DNA from: Hibiscus mutabilis
Lineage: Eukaryota; Streptophyta; Magnoliopsida; Malvales; Malvaceae
Length of the DNA stretch: 64,000 nt
Direction: 5' to 3'
NCBI GenBank assembly: GCA_019671005.1
Contig: CM033745.1
Coordinates: 17,040,921 to 17,104,920, forward strand
Each line of letters opens with the position of its first letter. Position 1 is the first letter of the stretch. The notes under the pieces are model-generated. The model saw only the letters and a program-made list of their open reading frames with translations, had not been told where the DNA came from and searched no databases. The position numbers and the translations under genes are program-made. Below, one piece after another: positions 33,960 to 45,189 of the stretch.

Positions 33960-36900
33960 GCTAAAAACAAAGAAGCTTCCCAATGCCCTCTAGAGGAAAA
34001 AAGGATTAGAAGTGCTTGGATTCCAAAAAAACTCATCACATCTAACGATACTAGTGCCATTGCTTCTTGGATTCCCAAGGGAACCAAGATTTTGGGAGCT
34101 AATACTCATGGACCCAAAATGATTTTGGTACCAAAAATCAAGACTTAATCTTTTTTGTAGGGGGCATTCTACAAGGCCAAAACTACATGCGCAATTTCGT
34201 GGTATGTTGATAGTGGATGCTTGAGACACATGATCGGTGACAAGAGTCAGTTCTTGGAGCTAAAACCAAAGAGTGGAGGAGTAGTGACTTTTGGTGACAA
34301 CTCCAAAGGCCATATTGAAGGAATTGCTTCCATTGGTAATCACTCCTTCATACTTATTGACAATGTTTTGTATGTCAACGGTCTAAAACATAATCTTCTA
34401 AGCATAAGCCAACTTTGTGATAAAGATTTCAATATTCTTTTTGATTTAAATGGTTGCAAAATTATCAACATTAAAACTAATAAAATTGTGCTTATTGGTC
34501 ATCGCATAGGAAACATATACATGGTGCATTTAGATGACATTCATATTTCAAATGCATGTTTTGTTGCAAAAGATGAACATGACCCATGGTTATGGCATAG
34601 AAAACTAGGGCATGCAAATATGAGTGTTTTAGAAAAATTGGTTTCAAATTATTTTGTAAGAGGTTTGCCAAAAATAAATTTTCTTTTGACAAAATTTGTG
34701 ATGCTTGTGCAAAAGGCAAACACAAAAAAGTTTCTTTTAAACCTATTAATGATGTTTCTACAAGTAGAGTTTTACACTTGATCCATATGGATCTTTTTGA
34801 CTTTATTAGAACTATGAGCTTGGGTGGAAAATCATATGCATTTTAAAAATTCATCATGTTTTCAAAAATAACTCAAAATGATGTTGGTAACTCTATTTCT
34901 CACATTAGAAGTGATCATGGAACCAAATTTCAAAATCTAGGTTTTGAGAATTTTTGTAACTCTAATGGTATAAGCCATTAATTTTCGCTCCTCACACTTC
35001 TCAACAAAATAGGGTTGCTGAGAGGGAAAATCGTACTTTAGAGGAAATGTCTAGAACCATGCTTTGTGAAAACAATTTGCCTAAGTATTTTTGGACAGAA
35101 GCCACAAATACCACATGTTATATTTTCAACACACAAATGATTAGGCCAATTTTAAAGAAAACACATTATGAGATTTTAAAATCCAAAAAGCCTAACATTA
35201 GCTATTTTCATCCTTTTGGATGTAAACGTTTTGTTTTAAATAATGGAAAAGACAATTTGGGCAAATTTGATGCTAAAAGTGATGAAGTTGTTTTCTTAGG
35301 TTATTATTTAAACTCTAAAGCCTATCGAGTATTTAATAAGAGAACTTTGGTAGTTGAAGAGTCTATTCATGTAGTTTTCGATGATAACCTCTTTCCGAGG
35401 AAGGATTCTTGTGATGATGGTGATGTAGGAATTTTTGAAGCCAATGATGGTGGACGATCATAAAAGATAGATGAAGTTCCATCCAAAGAAGAAGAAACAC
35501 AAGATCCACCTTTAGAAGCATTGACGGATATGACTCTAGAGAAAAAGGAAGTGAGCTACCCAAAGGAGTTCAACTATGTCAAATATGGTGAAATTTTGGG
35601 TGATCCATTTAAATGGGTAACCATTAGATCTTCTCTTAGAAATATTTGTAATGTTGCATTTATCTCATGCATAGAGCCTAAAAATATCAAAGAAGCATTA
35701 AATGATAATTATTGGATATTGGCTATGCAAGAAGAGTTAAATCAATTTGAGAGAAGTCAAGTATAGACATTAGTTGATAGGCCTAAGAATAAGTCTTCCA
35801 TATAAACTAAATGGGTTTTTAGGAACAAACTAGATGAGAGTAGTAACATAGTGAGGAACAAGGCTAGAATTGTTGAACAACGTTAAACTCAAGAAGGAAT
35901 CGATTTTGATGAAACATATGCACCCGTAGCTAGAATGGAAGCTATTAGGATACTTCTTGCATTTTCATGTTATCATGAATTCAAGCTTTTTCAAATGGAT
36001 GTAAAAAGTATTTTTCTAAATAGTTTTATAAATGAAGAAGTGTATATAGAACAACCACTCGATTTTGAAGATCCAAAATATCCAAACCATGTTTTCAAAC
36101 TTTCAAAAGCTTTATATGGTTTGAAACAAGCTCCTAGACTTTGGTATGAAAGATTATCAAACATTTTAATTGAAAAAGGTTTTAACAAAGGAAAGGTGGG
36201 TACTACACTCTTCATTAAAAGAAAAGGCAAGGCATTTTAGTAGTTCAAATTTATGTTGATGATATCATTTTTGGTTCTACTAATGAATTGCATTGCCAAG
36301 ATTTTACTAAGTTGATGCAAGGTGAGTTTAAGATGAGCATGATGGGGGAGCTCCCATTCTTTTTGGGACTCCAAATCAAACAAAGGAAGGATGACATCCT
36401 CATCAATAAAGCTAAGTACATCAATGACATGCTCAAGAAGTTTGGCTTGGAGAATATGAAACCTCAAGCCACTCCAACGAGCTCTTCTACAAAGCTTGAC
36501 AAAAATAAAGGAGGTAAGTGTGTTGATTTAATGTTTTATTGCTCTATGATAAGATCTTTGCTTTATCTTACCACAATTAGACCGAATATCATGTTTAGTG
36601 TGTGCTAGATTTTAAGCTAGACCTAGAGAATCACACCTTATAGCCTTTAAGAGAATCTTTAGATACCTTAGAGACACACCTTGTTTAGGCATTCGGCATC
36701 CTAGAGATTCCTCATTTGATTTGCATGCTTATTCGGATGCGGATAATGAAGGTTGTAAGATAGATAGAAAAAGTACCTCCGGTACTTGTCAATTCCTAGG
36801 TAGTATGCTTATATCATGGTTTTCAAAGAAACAAAATAATGTAGCATTATCTACCACCGAAGCAGAATACATATCAGCCGAAAGTTGTTGTGCTCAAGTC

Positions 36901-37131
36901 CTTTGGATGAAGCAACAACTTTTAGATTATAGAATTGATGTAGGTACCATCCTTCTTAAGCATGACAACACTAGTGTCATATGTCTCACTAAGAATCTCA
37001 TCCAACATTCTAGAACTAAGCACATAGAAATAAGACATCATTTCATTAGAGATCATGTCTTGAAAAATGATATTGTTCTAGAATATGTAGACATATTGAA
37101 CCAATTAACATATATCTTCACCTTTAGATAA
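33960..37131 (+). pseudogene. Copia B pol: protease, integrase, RT, RNase H
   Basis: The protease block WYVDSGCLRHM (about 34200) keeps its catalytic Asp. GAG-pre-integrase and zinc-binding blocks lie in the frame 34221-34781 (HDPWLWHRKLGHANMSVLEK). The integrase core is fragmented: RSDHGTKFQN is visible near 34910, but frames change around 34780-35040. RT follows with MDVKSIFLN and LKQAPRLWYE. A frameshift near 36235 precedes the intact active-site box QIYVDDIIFGS. RNase H (36721-37131) has YSDADNEGCKIDRKSTSGTC and STTEAEYISAESC and stops at 37131. The polyprotein is broken, but its catalytic boxes are better kept than those of Copia A. Confidence 0.9.
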
Positions 37132-37401
37132 ATAGTGTTTTTGGTCTCTTAGGAGAGAGTTAGGTTTAACTAGCCTACCCTGAACCTTAGAGCCCTTTTG
37201 GTGTTAAAACTTGATTGAATTTGATTGATTTCATTACTTATGTGTTTTTGCTCCTATATGCATCTACACTTGTTGCTAGGGGGAGTATGCATCTATTTTA
37301 GCTCATACATGATGTTCATATATCATTTACATGCATTTCAATTTGAGTAAAATCAAATTTTTGAGCACCTTGCAGTCAAAAATGACATTTTTGGCTCAAG
37401 G

Positions 37402-37642
37402 GTACTGATACGAGATAATGTGTATCGGTACAGGTATCTTGAGACAGCTTCAGTACAGTTTAACTTGTACTAGTACGGGATCGAGTATCGGAACGGCTAA
37501 AAACCGTTTCAGTACGGTATTTCGATACGCCACGAGTGCGTATCGAAACATGTAGCCGTTGGTCTTTAAATGAGCCATTAAAGGGGCCTTTCACTTTAAT
37601 TAAACACTCTCAAACCCTAGATACGATTTTTCCCTATATAAA
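37402..37642 (+). promoter_or_regulatory. ORF3 promoter of Copia B: motif array and TATA box
   Basis: Four pairs of GTATCGATAC-like 10-mers lie at 37402-37549, two with 10-bp and two with 11-bp spacers. A TATATAAA box at 37635-37642 follows 86 bp after the array. TAGCCGTTGGT (37553-37563), the reverse of ACCAACGGCTA, lies between them. The leader CACACAATTCATCAAATC follows the TATA at a normal distance for a transcription start. Confidence 0.78.
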
Positions 37643-37776
37643 CTCTCCAAATCCTTTTGTTTTTCACACAATTCATCAAATCTCTTGAGGGCTTTTGGGT
37701 TTATCATCAAATACTAGCAAAATCATCAAGTTTTGTGCATCATCATCTCTTCATTCATCCTCAATCCTAATTTGAG

Positions 37777-38114
37777 GTATAAACCATATTTTCTTTATTT
37801 TTTTAATTTCATTCTTATTGATATATTGTTTATGTTTCAAAATTATATATTTAGTATGTATATAACATAGTTTTCAAAGATTTTACAAAAAATCTTTCAA
37901 AACTGAATTTTTTTTGGTTTAAATATAAAATTATACTTGTATAATTTTCAACATTGTTTTTCAGATTTTATTTACCAAAAATTCTTTTTATACTTGTATA
38001 TGATTTTAAACTATACGATATAGGTTTTTACTATACCTTGATCATTGGATTAATTATTGGATTGAATGTGATGTTTATGCATACATTGTTTTTGTGGTTT
38101 GATTTTGATTTCAG
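37777..38114 (+). other. 5' UTR intron of Copia B ORF3
   Basis: Donor TTTGAG|GTATAAACC at 37777 and acceptor TTGATTTCAG|ATCTTATT ending at 38114; length 338 bp. Position, length and splice sites match the intron of Copia A ORF3. Confidence 0.8.
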
Positions 38115-38122
38115 ATCTTATT

Positions 38123-39327
38123 CTGGCACCTAAGAAACGAGCAAGAAGAGAAATCGGGTCAAGTTCCTAAAATCCTAATCCCAATTCCGAAAATGATGGT
38201 ACTAAACCCAACCTCACCTATATTTTTCAAAATTGTTTTAATGAACCTAGATACCCAAATGTCATGGATCATTTTAAACAATATCAAAGTGTTAAAATTT
38301 GTCGTGAGCGTGTGGTTTCTATCCCTTTCATGACTTCCGAACAATTTAATTTTAGATATCTTGATTTAATGAACCAATGGAAGTTCATGAATTTTTTAAG
38401 CATACCCGAGATTTTATACCAAAACCTTTTCCTTATTTTTACTCAAATGCCCAGTGTATTTACAACCAAGATATATGTGAAGTTGTCGCTATTGAATCCT
38501 ATCTCATGGGAAAGAAAATTCAAATTGATTTTTCTATTTTAGCAAACTTTTTGGGTTTTGAGAATGTGGAAATAGATGAGGATGACTCATTGGGACATGT
38601 TCAAAGTGGCTCCATGACCATGCTTGATGCTTTCGATTGCTTCCTTCACCTTTTTTTCACTTGGTGGTTTAGACCATCCGGTGGTAAATTCTCCACGATC
38701 AGCCAAGTCGACAACTTTTGGCTTCGTTGCTTTCGTGAGGGTAAGCGTCCCAACCTTGTTCAAATTATGTTTGCCGAGATTGTCTTCACCGTGCAAAACC
38801 GACATACAACTCTTATCTCATCCTTTACTTATGGCACCGATTTGAGCTACTTATTTTATAAGATTGGTATTGATTGCTCCTATGATCTTGCCGAACCTCT
38901 CACGGATCCTATTTATGAGCGTTCTCTTCACCGAGCTAAGTTCACCATCTATAATGGATATTGGATCCGTATTGCAGATCTCCCTCAAAATGCTCAACCT
39001 AATTCGGTGGCGACTCTTCAAGCGGTTCCTCCGGCTCCAGTTGCTCAACCTTCCCTTGACGCGCTTATGGCCTATCTTGATGGGAAGTTTGCTTCTTTGG
39101 ATACGAGTATGAACTCGGGTTTCACTACTCTCGATACTCATATGAAATCTCTTGACACTCATATGGCATCCTTGGAGGAGAGAGTTACCCCGATCGAGAA
39201 TCACCAAGCCTCTATGGAGATATCTCTCACCGCTTTTCATGGAGAGTGGCGATAATCTCTTGGAACCACTGCCTTGGATGAATATGAAGACGATGAAGAT
39301 GACTCTTACACGTCTTGTATCTCATGA
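38123..39327 (+). pseudogene. Copia B ORF3: nuclear-type protein gene downstream of pol
   Basis: The initiator is CTG (38123) where Copia A has ATG, followed by APKKRARR-like basic residues after a frame slip. HFKQYQSVKICRERVVSIPF and QFNFRYLDL follow in one frame. The main frame 38377-39255 then gives ICEVVAIESYLMGKK, FLGFENVEIDEDDSLG, FFTWWFRPSGGKFSTI, QVDNFWLRCFREGKRPN and SSFTYGTDLSYLF. A coiled coil, DALMAYLDGKFASLDTSM to HMASLEERVTPIENH, spans about residues 228-280 of that frame. After a TAA at 39253 the same frame gives an acidic tail DEYEDDEDD, ending at 39327. The parts match Copia A ORF3 and 57500-58630 (-). Function unknown; the layout is that of a nuclear, oligomeric protein. Confidence 0.87.
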
Positions 39328-39678
39328 CATATCATATCATATTAGGATTTATGTTTTATTCACCTATGTCTTTGTTTTATGAACTCATATACTTTGGTTT
39401 ACTTGTTTTGGTTTTTGTTTTTAGGAATTAAGTTGGATTTTGATGTTGCTTTGAATTTTATGCTTTGAATTTTAATGATATTCATGTTGTTTCATTTAAT
39501 GCTTGGAGTTATTGTTTATATGTTGCTTTGATTATATCCTATTGATTCTGATCTAACAAAAAGAGGGAGAAGTAAAAAAAGCTAAAGTTTTTCAAAGTTT
39601 TTTAAAATCAAATCTTTTGGCCTTAAAGAAAGGGGGAGTATTTTTCAAACTTACTTAAAAATTTATTATGGTTTTGTT

Positions 39679-39697
39679 ATATCAAAAAGGGAGAGAT
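39679..39697 (+). other. Polypurine tract of Copia B
   Basis: AAAAAGGGAGAGAT ends where the 3' LTR starts, equivalent to the tract of Copia A. Confidence 0.8.
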
Positions 39698-40961
39698 TGT
39701 AAAACCTATATTTGATTTTGATATAACAAAGTGTTTAAGGACCAATTTGTAAAATTGGATAAAATTTTAAGCATTCAAAAAGTCTCACAAAATGACAAGG
39801 ATTCGAACTTAAAGTGTTTCTAAGTCAAAAACTTAAACCCAAAATATTTTCTAAGTGTTTTGATACTCAAATAACCAAAATCACTCAGGCGTATCGATAC
39901 GCCCTTAGGTGTTTCAATACAACTTTTGACTATTGGAATTTTAATTGCAAAATTGTATCAATATGGTTGATCCTATTTCGATACGGCCTTCAACATGGGA
40001 ATTTTGTTAAGCAATGAGTATCGATACGGTTTCACCTGTACCGATATGGGGTGTTAAGATCTTCAAAATCTTTACATTTAAAATATGATCATTGCCTTGT
40101 CACTTATTGGAATCACCAAACTTCGATTTTCAGTTACACCGTATCAATACACCCCCTAGGCATACCGATGCAATTTTTCTTATACTTTTACCTTAGATTT
40201 TGGTGAGCAAAAATCGTACTAATATGGGTATACCGTTTTCGATACGGGTATGTTTTTACAGTATGCTCATTTCGATACGCCCCTCAAGCGTATCGATACC
40301 CCTTGTACAATGGCTATTTCTTCTTTTGATAGGTACCGATACAGTTGCTCGCGTATCGATGCGGTGGTCACCAAACAAAATTTATTGCAGGAAGAAAGTA
40401 GCCCAACGGCTCTATTGATGATCTCAACTACTCAAACAGTTAGAAATCAATGAGGGAATATAAAATCAAGTCTCCAAAGCTGCAACAACAACTATTGAAC
40501 ATCCATTGAACAAGTCTAAAGCATTCAAGCACAAATCCAACACTTTGAGCCTATTAAAGTCATATCTTGTAACCCACTTGAGTGATTTTCATTGTATTCA
40601 TTTTTATTCAAGCTTGGGGTTTTGAGTGCACTTGTATTGGACAAAAAAACACCTTTGAGAGGATATTTTCTATTTGTATTCCACTTCTTGTAAAGAGAGT
40701 GAACTTGATCAAGCTTTGGGTAGAAAGCTTTGATCGATTGTAACGGTTGCTTCCTTAGCCTAGAAAAAAGGAAGAATTCTTAGTGAATTGTTTGAAATCC
40801 TTAGTATGGAGCTAAGGTAATGGATGTAGAGCTTGTTAGAAGCTTGAACCACTATAATTCCTTGTGTCCAACTTTTTTTATCTTTCAATTGCTTCCACCA
40901 AATTTTTTATTTGCCAATTCACCCCCTTTTGGCCTTCCACAATCGATTGATTATCTCAACA
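39698..40961 (+). repeat. 3' LTR of Copia B
   Basis: 1264 bp from TGTAAAACC to TCTCAACA, matching 31234-32464. Seven motif pairs lie at 39891-40362 (five with 10-bp and two with 11-bp spacers), CCCAACGGCTC near 40403, and a TATAAAAT box at 40459-40466, 97 bp from the array. The first pair is complete here although its partner is deleted in the 5' LTR. Confidence 0.95.
39891..40362. promoter_or_regulatory. Paired-palindrome array in the Copia B 3' LTR
   Basis: Seven pairs, from GTATCGATAC, 10 bp, GTTTCAATAC at 39891 to GTACCGATAC, 10 bp, GTATCGATGC at 40333-40362. Confidence 0.85.
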
Positions 40962-42681
40962 AATAAGCACACAATAGCAAAAGACAACTATAGACAAGAT
41001 TTTCTCTAGTGAATTTATACACAATTCGACTGCAAACATCATCTCACGATTATTTTTTGCCACATTTTGATTGGTCTTTATAGCAATATTAAGTTGAGCA
41101 CGGAACAATGGCAAACTCGCCTTTACTTTCTTACCCCCATGGCTCAGCCCTATTAGTCCTTACGCCCAGTCTGTTTGCCCACATGATGCACCCTATCACG
41201 CGAACACGCACAATCGACAAATGAGCAGCCACCTTCATAATACATGATCGGAATCCTGCAAAAACTAGACAAGCATTAGCAGTTTCATTGCCACACCCAA
41301 CAACCGTCGTCTGCTTATATAGCTCCAAACACCAACAAACGACAACACTTAGAGAATCTTGCTCCAAAAATCACCCGAACACAATCGTTCATCAGCATTC
41401 TTCATCACAAATGGCTAATCATAGCCTTCTGAATGCTACTACCTGCCAATACAAGTAGCCCAATCCGCAAGAATAAACCACCCCAATCCTAGGATCTAAT
41501 CAGTCTTAGAAGCATATTCTCTTCTCCCCTATCAAAATGACACAAGCAAAACTATAAAAACCACACACAAACAAAACAAATTACTCATAAATTAGGTTAT
41601 GGCGATACATACCAAAGGAGTCTAACTTATAGTGGAAAATGTGAGTACCAGGCGATGACATTTTACATACCAAAGACTACAACCACCAATACGAGCATTT
41701 AATTCCCATATTTTCAAAATCTCGAGTAAATAACTAAAGTCACAAAACTATCAAACTTTTAATCAATAGCTGAGCAGGTAAGCATATGCACCTGTCACCG
41801 CCAGTAACTGCTAGTCAAGAACCCTCCCTTTCATCACGGTCTACCATGAATTGTCCAAATCGCCGCCAGAAACCAATAAATAAAAAACAAAAAAACTAAA
41901 CCAATGCGAAAATAGAAGCTAAGAATGACAGCATCTTGGAGTCTCTCTATCCCGTCAAACATAAAGGTAAAAGTGGTGTCCACAATTGTCTTAAGGTGCA
42001 TAAACAATCCAATTGTAGTTACTAACAATTGGTGTCATTTCGATTTCAGCTATTCCTTTATGCTAATCGAAAAACAATTTCAGTCTATATAAATACTCAT
42101 AATTTTTGTCATAGCCCAAACTTCGCGTAAAAATTCGTTATGCAAAAGAGAATCAAACGAAGTAACACAAAGTACATGCCAAGAAGTAAGGGCAGAGTAG
42201 TTTCAGCTTACAAAATTCATATCACAATTGGTGTCATTTTGTCGTTGCCTTTTATGGGTTATTTAATTTGAGAAAATAAAGCCACAAAACATACGCTGCT
42301 TACTTAACCAACAACATATAGACACACCTTGCTTCGGAAAGTAATGTCTTTCAATGAAAAACGAAACAATGCCAACACAAAAATTGCTACAACATTCCTA
42401 AAATAAAGGCAATAATTATCATTAAAACATGATTCAAAAGAGAACAGAAATCCACAAATTTTTTACTAAACAGGGGGCAACAACCCACCCTAATAAAATA
42501 TTATTATGAACATGCAGTACAACACAAAACTAAAAAAGTACAAAAACTCATGATATAGGTCCATGCTTTAAGTTGTAACTCTCAAAACCTTCTTCACATA
42601 AATAATCTAATTATGCAAAAGGGGTCTCATTACTCCAAATCTTTAGATTAAGATGTATTGGTTTTTCACCACAATATAATT
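40962..42681. other. Interior of the Gypsy-like element, segment 2
   Basis: Continuation of the Gypsy-like element after Copia B. It carries the second, diverged copy of the 29.3-30.6 kb sequence. No open reading frame with recognisable motifs was found on either strand. Confidence 0.5.
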
Positions 42682-43224
42682 TCATATGTTGAAAAGCATG
42701 GTGTCCGCAGCCGCGCTAACCTTCTCTGCCACATCAATATCATAACTAGCCTCCAGCACCATAATCTCATTTATGTGTGATTCTTTAAGCTCAGTTAATC
42801 TCCTTGTGAAAATTGTAAATCTTTCATCCACCGCTCTCTTCATTTGCTACAACTCCTCTTTTAGACCTCGCATCTTGGTCCCAAAACTCAGCCCAGCATC
42901 AAACACTGACCTTTTTCCCAACATATTTTCATCAGCACCAAAAGGACGATTTTTTGATCTATAAGCCCTTATTCGCATTACTACACTTTCCAGTGTCGCC
43001 TCTAAAACATCCGTTGGCATTCTTGCAGTGGCATCCTGATCGCAAGAGAAAATCCCTAAATAAAGAGCAACAAGTGATAGGCCGGCTAAAGACATCGTCG
43101 CAGTAGCTAACGACACTAAAGACAGTGAAATAACTTCTCTGCCACTAAAAGCATTTAGCAGCGCCACTACCACCAGCCCTTCCGAACCGCTGCTAGCCAC
43201 AAATGGTGGATTATCCAAACGCAA
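42682..43224 (-). pseudogene. Antisense ORF remnant of the Gypsy-like element
   Basis: On the - strand one frame runs 181 codons from ATG 43224 to TGA 42682 with a single internal TAG at 42844-42846. The N-terminal half is hydrophobic and Ala/Ser/Leu-rich. The C-terminal half (MPTDVLEATLESVVMRIRAY to GLKEEL-stop-QMKRAVDERF and TRRLTELKESHINEI) is charged and looks like a coiled coil. I recognise no family. Antisense extra ORFs are known in some Tat-lineage Gypsy elements, and that is the nearest parallel. Coding status is uncertain; a chance ORF is possible. Confidence 0.45.
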
Positions 43225-43339
43225 ACAGCTCCCCTTATCATCAGAACCAAAAACAACGAGTTCGTTTATAGCTTAAAACCACATCTTTCTTAACATGCCT
43301 TGCTACTAAAAAGGTTCATTATGTGATGTTTTGCATGTA

Positions 43340-43621
43340 ATGGTTTACCTCCAAAGAGTTTTGAGAGTTTATAACAATCATTAATGCTCGTTTCAACTGG
43401 GTGAACTACGTAGAGGTCGGAGCGTTATCATTGCGGCTTAGGAACTGACATCGTGGAATCATGATTGGATATCTATCTCCTTCAAATTTAGAATTCCAGA
43501 TTTTAAACATGTAATTTTTCACCCTTATTCACCCCGATTTGTTTCTCATACATGGATCTTTGGTGGTAATCGCCGGATAATTTTTCTACTACACCATGGG
43601 GTATGCCGGCGTGACCCAACA
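43340..43621 (+). repeat. 5' LTR of Copia C, truncated
   Basis: It matches the end of the 3' LTR: CGTTTCAACTGGGTGAACTA, AGCGTTATC, TTGCGGCTTA, CGCCGGATAATTTTT and CCCAACA. Only the last ~280 bp are present, and it has an insertion of about 90 bp (around 43460-43560) relative to the 3' LTR, which is similar to part of the copy at 1007. Confidence 0.8.
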
Positions 43622-44089
43622 ATAGTATCATAGCCACTTGTATGATATAGATTCGGGTTTTAATTACTTGGGTGAAGTAATTGTATGAGATACATGTTAT
43701 TTTTCGATTTATTTAGCGAATGTATGATACTTGTACGAGCAAATCTATTCAATCATGGTTAATCTGTTAATTCAGTTAAAAGATGTTCCTAAGATCGATG
43801 ATTAAGAGTTAATCATAAGGATCTTTGTAGACAGGGCTTAAAATATTATATGTTAATTGTTAATAAATTCAATATTGAGTTTCGGGGTTTTAGATGTTAA
43901 GTATTAACATACGTGAATTATGGTTATATATTAGACTGATGGTTAGTCTATAGATTTTGTACGAGAAATTAGCAAGAGTTTTTTCAGTAAAAACCTCGTG
44001 GATTTTAAAATCTTGAAAAACACGATAATGTTGATAAAAGTTATCTAATCGTGAGGTTTTTACATAGCAATTAAGATGCTAATCTTTAA

Positions 44090-44245
44090 AAATTTCCTCA
44101 CTGCTAAGCAGGCAGTGGCATCCCCGCTGGTGGCTACGTGGCCGCTAGAACCTCGCAAGGGAATCCACCCCTTGACCCGTGAAGGGGCTTTGCCCCTTAG
44201 ACCCCCGCAAGGGGCTTTTCCCTTTAGACCCCTGCAAGGGGCTTG
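44090..44245 (+). other. GC-rich hairpin cluster in the Copia C leader
   Basis: AAGGGGCTTTGCCCCTT at 44182-44198 is a perfect hairpin, and related CAAGGGGCTT blocks recur at 44208 and 44236. It is the only strongly GC-rich patch for many kilobases and lies in the leader between primer site and gag. Confidence 0.55.
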
Positions 44246-45189
44246 GCACATGCATAGGAGCAATCTGATAAGACTTTAATAACAAACCTCATCATTATTA
44301 TGTTTGATATGAATGGTATTTGGAATGCATGGTTATAGCCCATTTAGTTTTATTTATAAGGTTTTATAAATATGACCTGTGTGTCGTGCCTTTCTCTACT
44401 TCTATTGTATTTTTTTCTTATCTTACTCCCTCGTATGTAAAACGAGTTTATGAAATTGTAATCTATACAAAGAAACATGGACCAGTAGAAAAATGCTTGA
44501 GAAGTGTTTTATCCTCAGAATAATTTGGTTCTCCTATTGGCTTGGGACAGGCCACCTTAGGATATGGGTTATAATTATTGCATTCATATTTATTGCTTTT
44601 CATGTATGTGATAAAATGAATGTATAAGATGCATGCTAGTTAATTGATAAGATCAGATGTTAAATGGTAAGATAATATTCACAAAACCCCTCAATAAAAT
44701 ATTAAGTATTTTATTGATTCCCAATGTCAGCCCTCGTTAAAGTCTAGATCGATACAATGTAGGTTCTGCTAAAGTGAGGTACTTGTATCTATCTTGGCCA
44801 AACACGAAGAATAAGCAAGTGATATCCGTTGGTTGTACAATTGGTTAAATACTTAACTAAGTTACTCTAATAGGATTAGAAACCTAAAGGTTAGTTATTT
44901 GGATAATCATAAGATGATTATGAACAAAAGTTGTTCACCAGATGAATGAGTTACATGAGATGTAATTAGAAAATGTTGCTTACCTAGCTAGACCATAATC
45001 TTAAGAGAAAAGCCATATTTGAATTAAGAGAAAGTGAAATTTGGATCCTTGCTTACTAGAAAAACTTTACAAAAAGTATTTTTGACATTAATATTTGAGG
45101 GTTATTAATTTAGTGGGAGTATAAAGTCCTTTTATAAACAAACATAGTAAACGTACTCAAAATTCATATTTTATTGTTGTAGACTTATT

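Larger units (their letters stand above)
31234..40961 (+). mobile_element. Copia B: full-length SIRE-type element with extra ORF3
   Basis: A 9728-bp Copia element, the close relative of Copia A in opposite orientation: 5' LTR 31234-32464, primer site 32465 on, gag, pol, ORF3 with own promoter and intron, polypurine tract, 3' LTR 39698-40961. Flanking 5-mers GATAA (31229-31233) and AATAA (40962-40966) match at four of five positions, consistent with an old target duplication. It lies 2.55 kb from Copia A within the same host element. Many stops and frameshifts make it non-autonomous now. Confidence 0.95.

Noticed and set aside
38851..39240. 129-aa ORF on the - strand
   Set aside because: Shadow of Copia B ORF3; the + strand protein matches Copia A ORF3 and the 57.5-kb homologue.
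43340..43621. Complete 5' LTR for Copia C
   Set aside because: Only the last ~280 bp match the 1.7-kb 3' LTR, so the copy is truncated and the left boundary and target duplication cannot be fixed.
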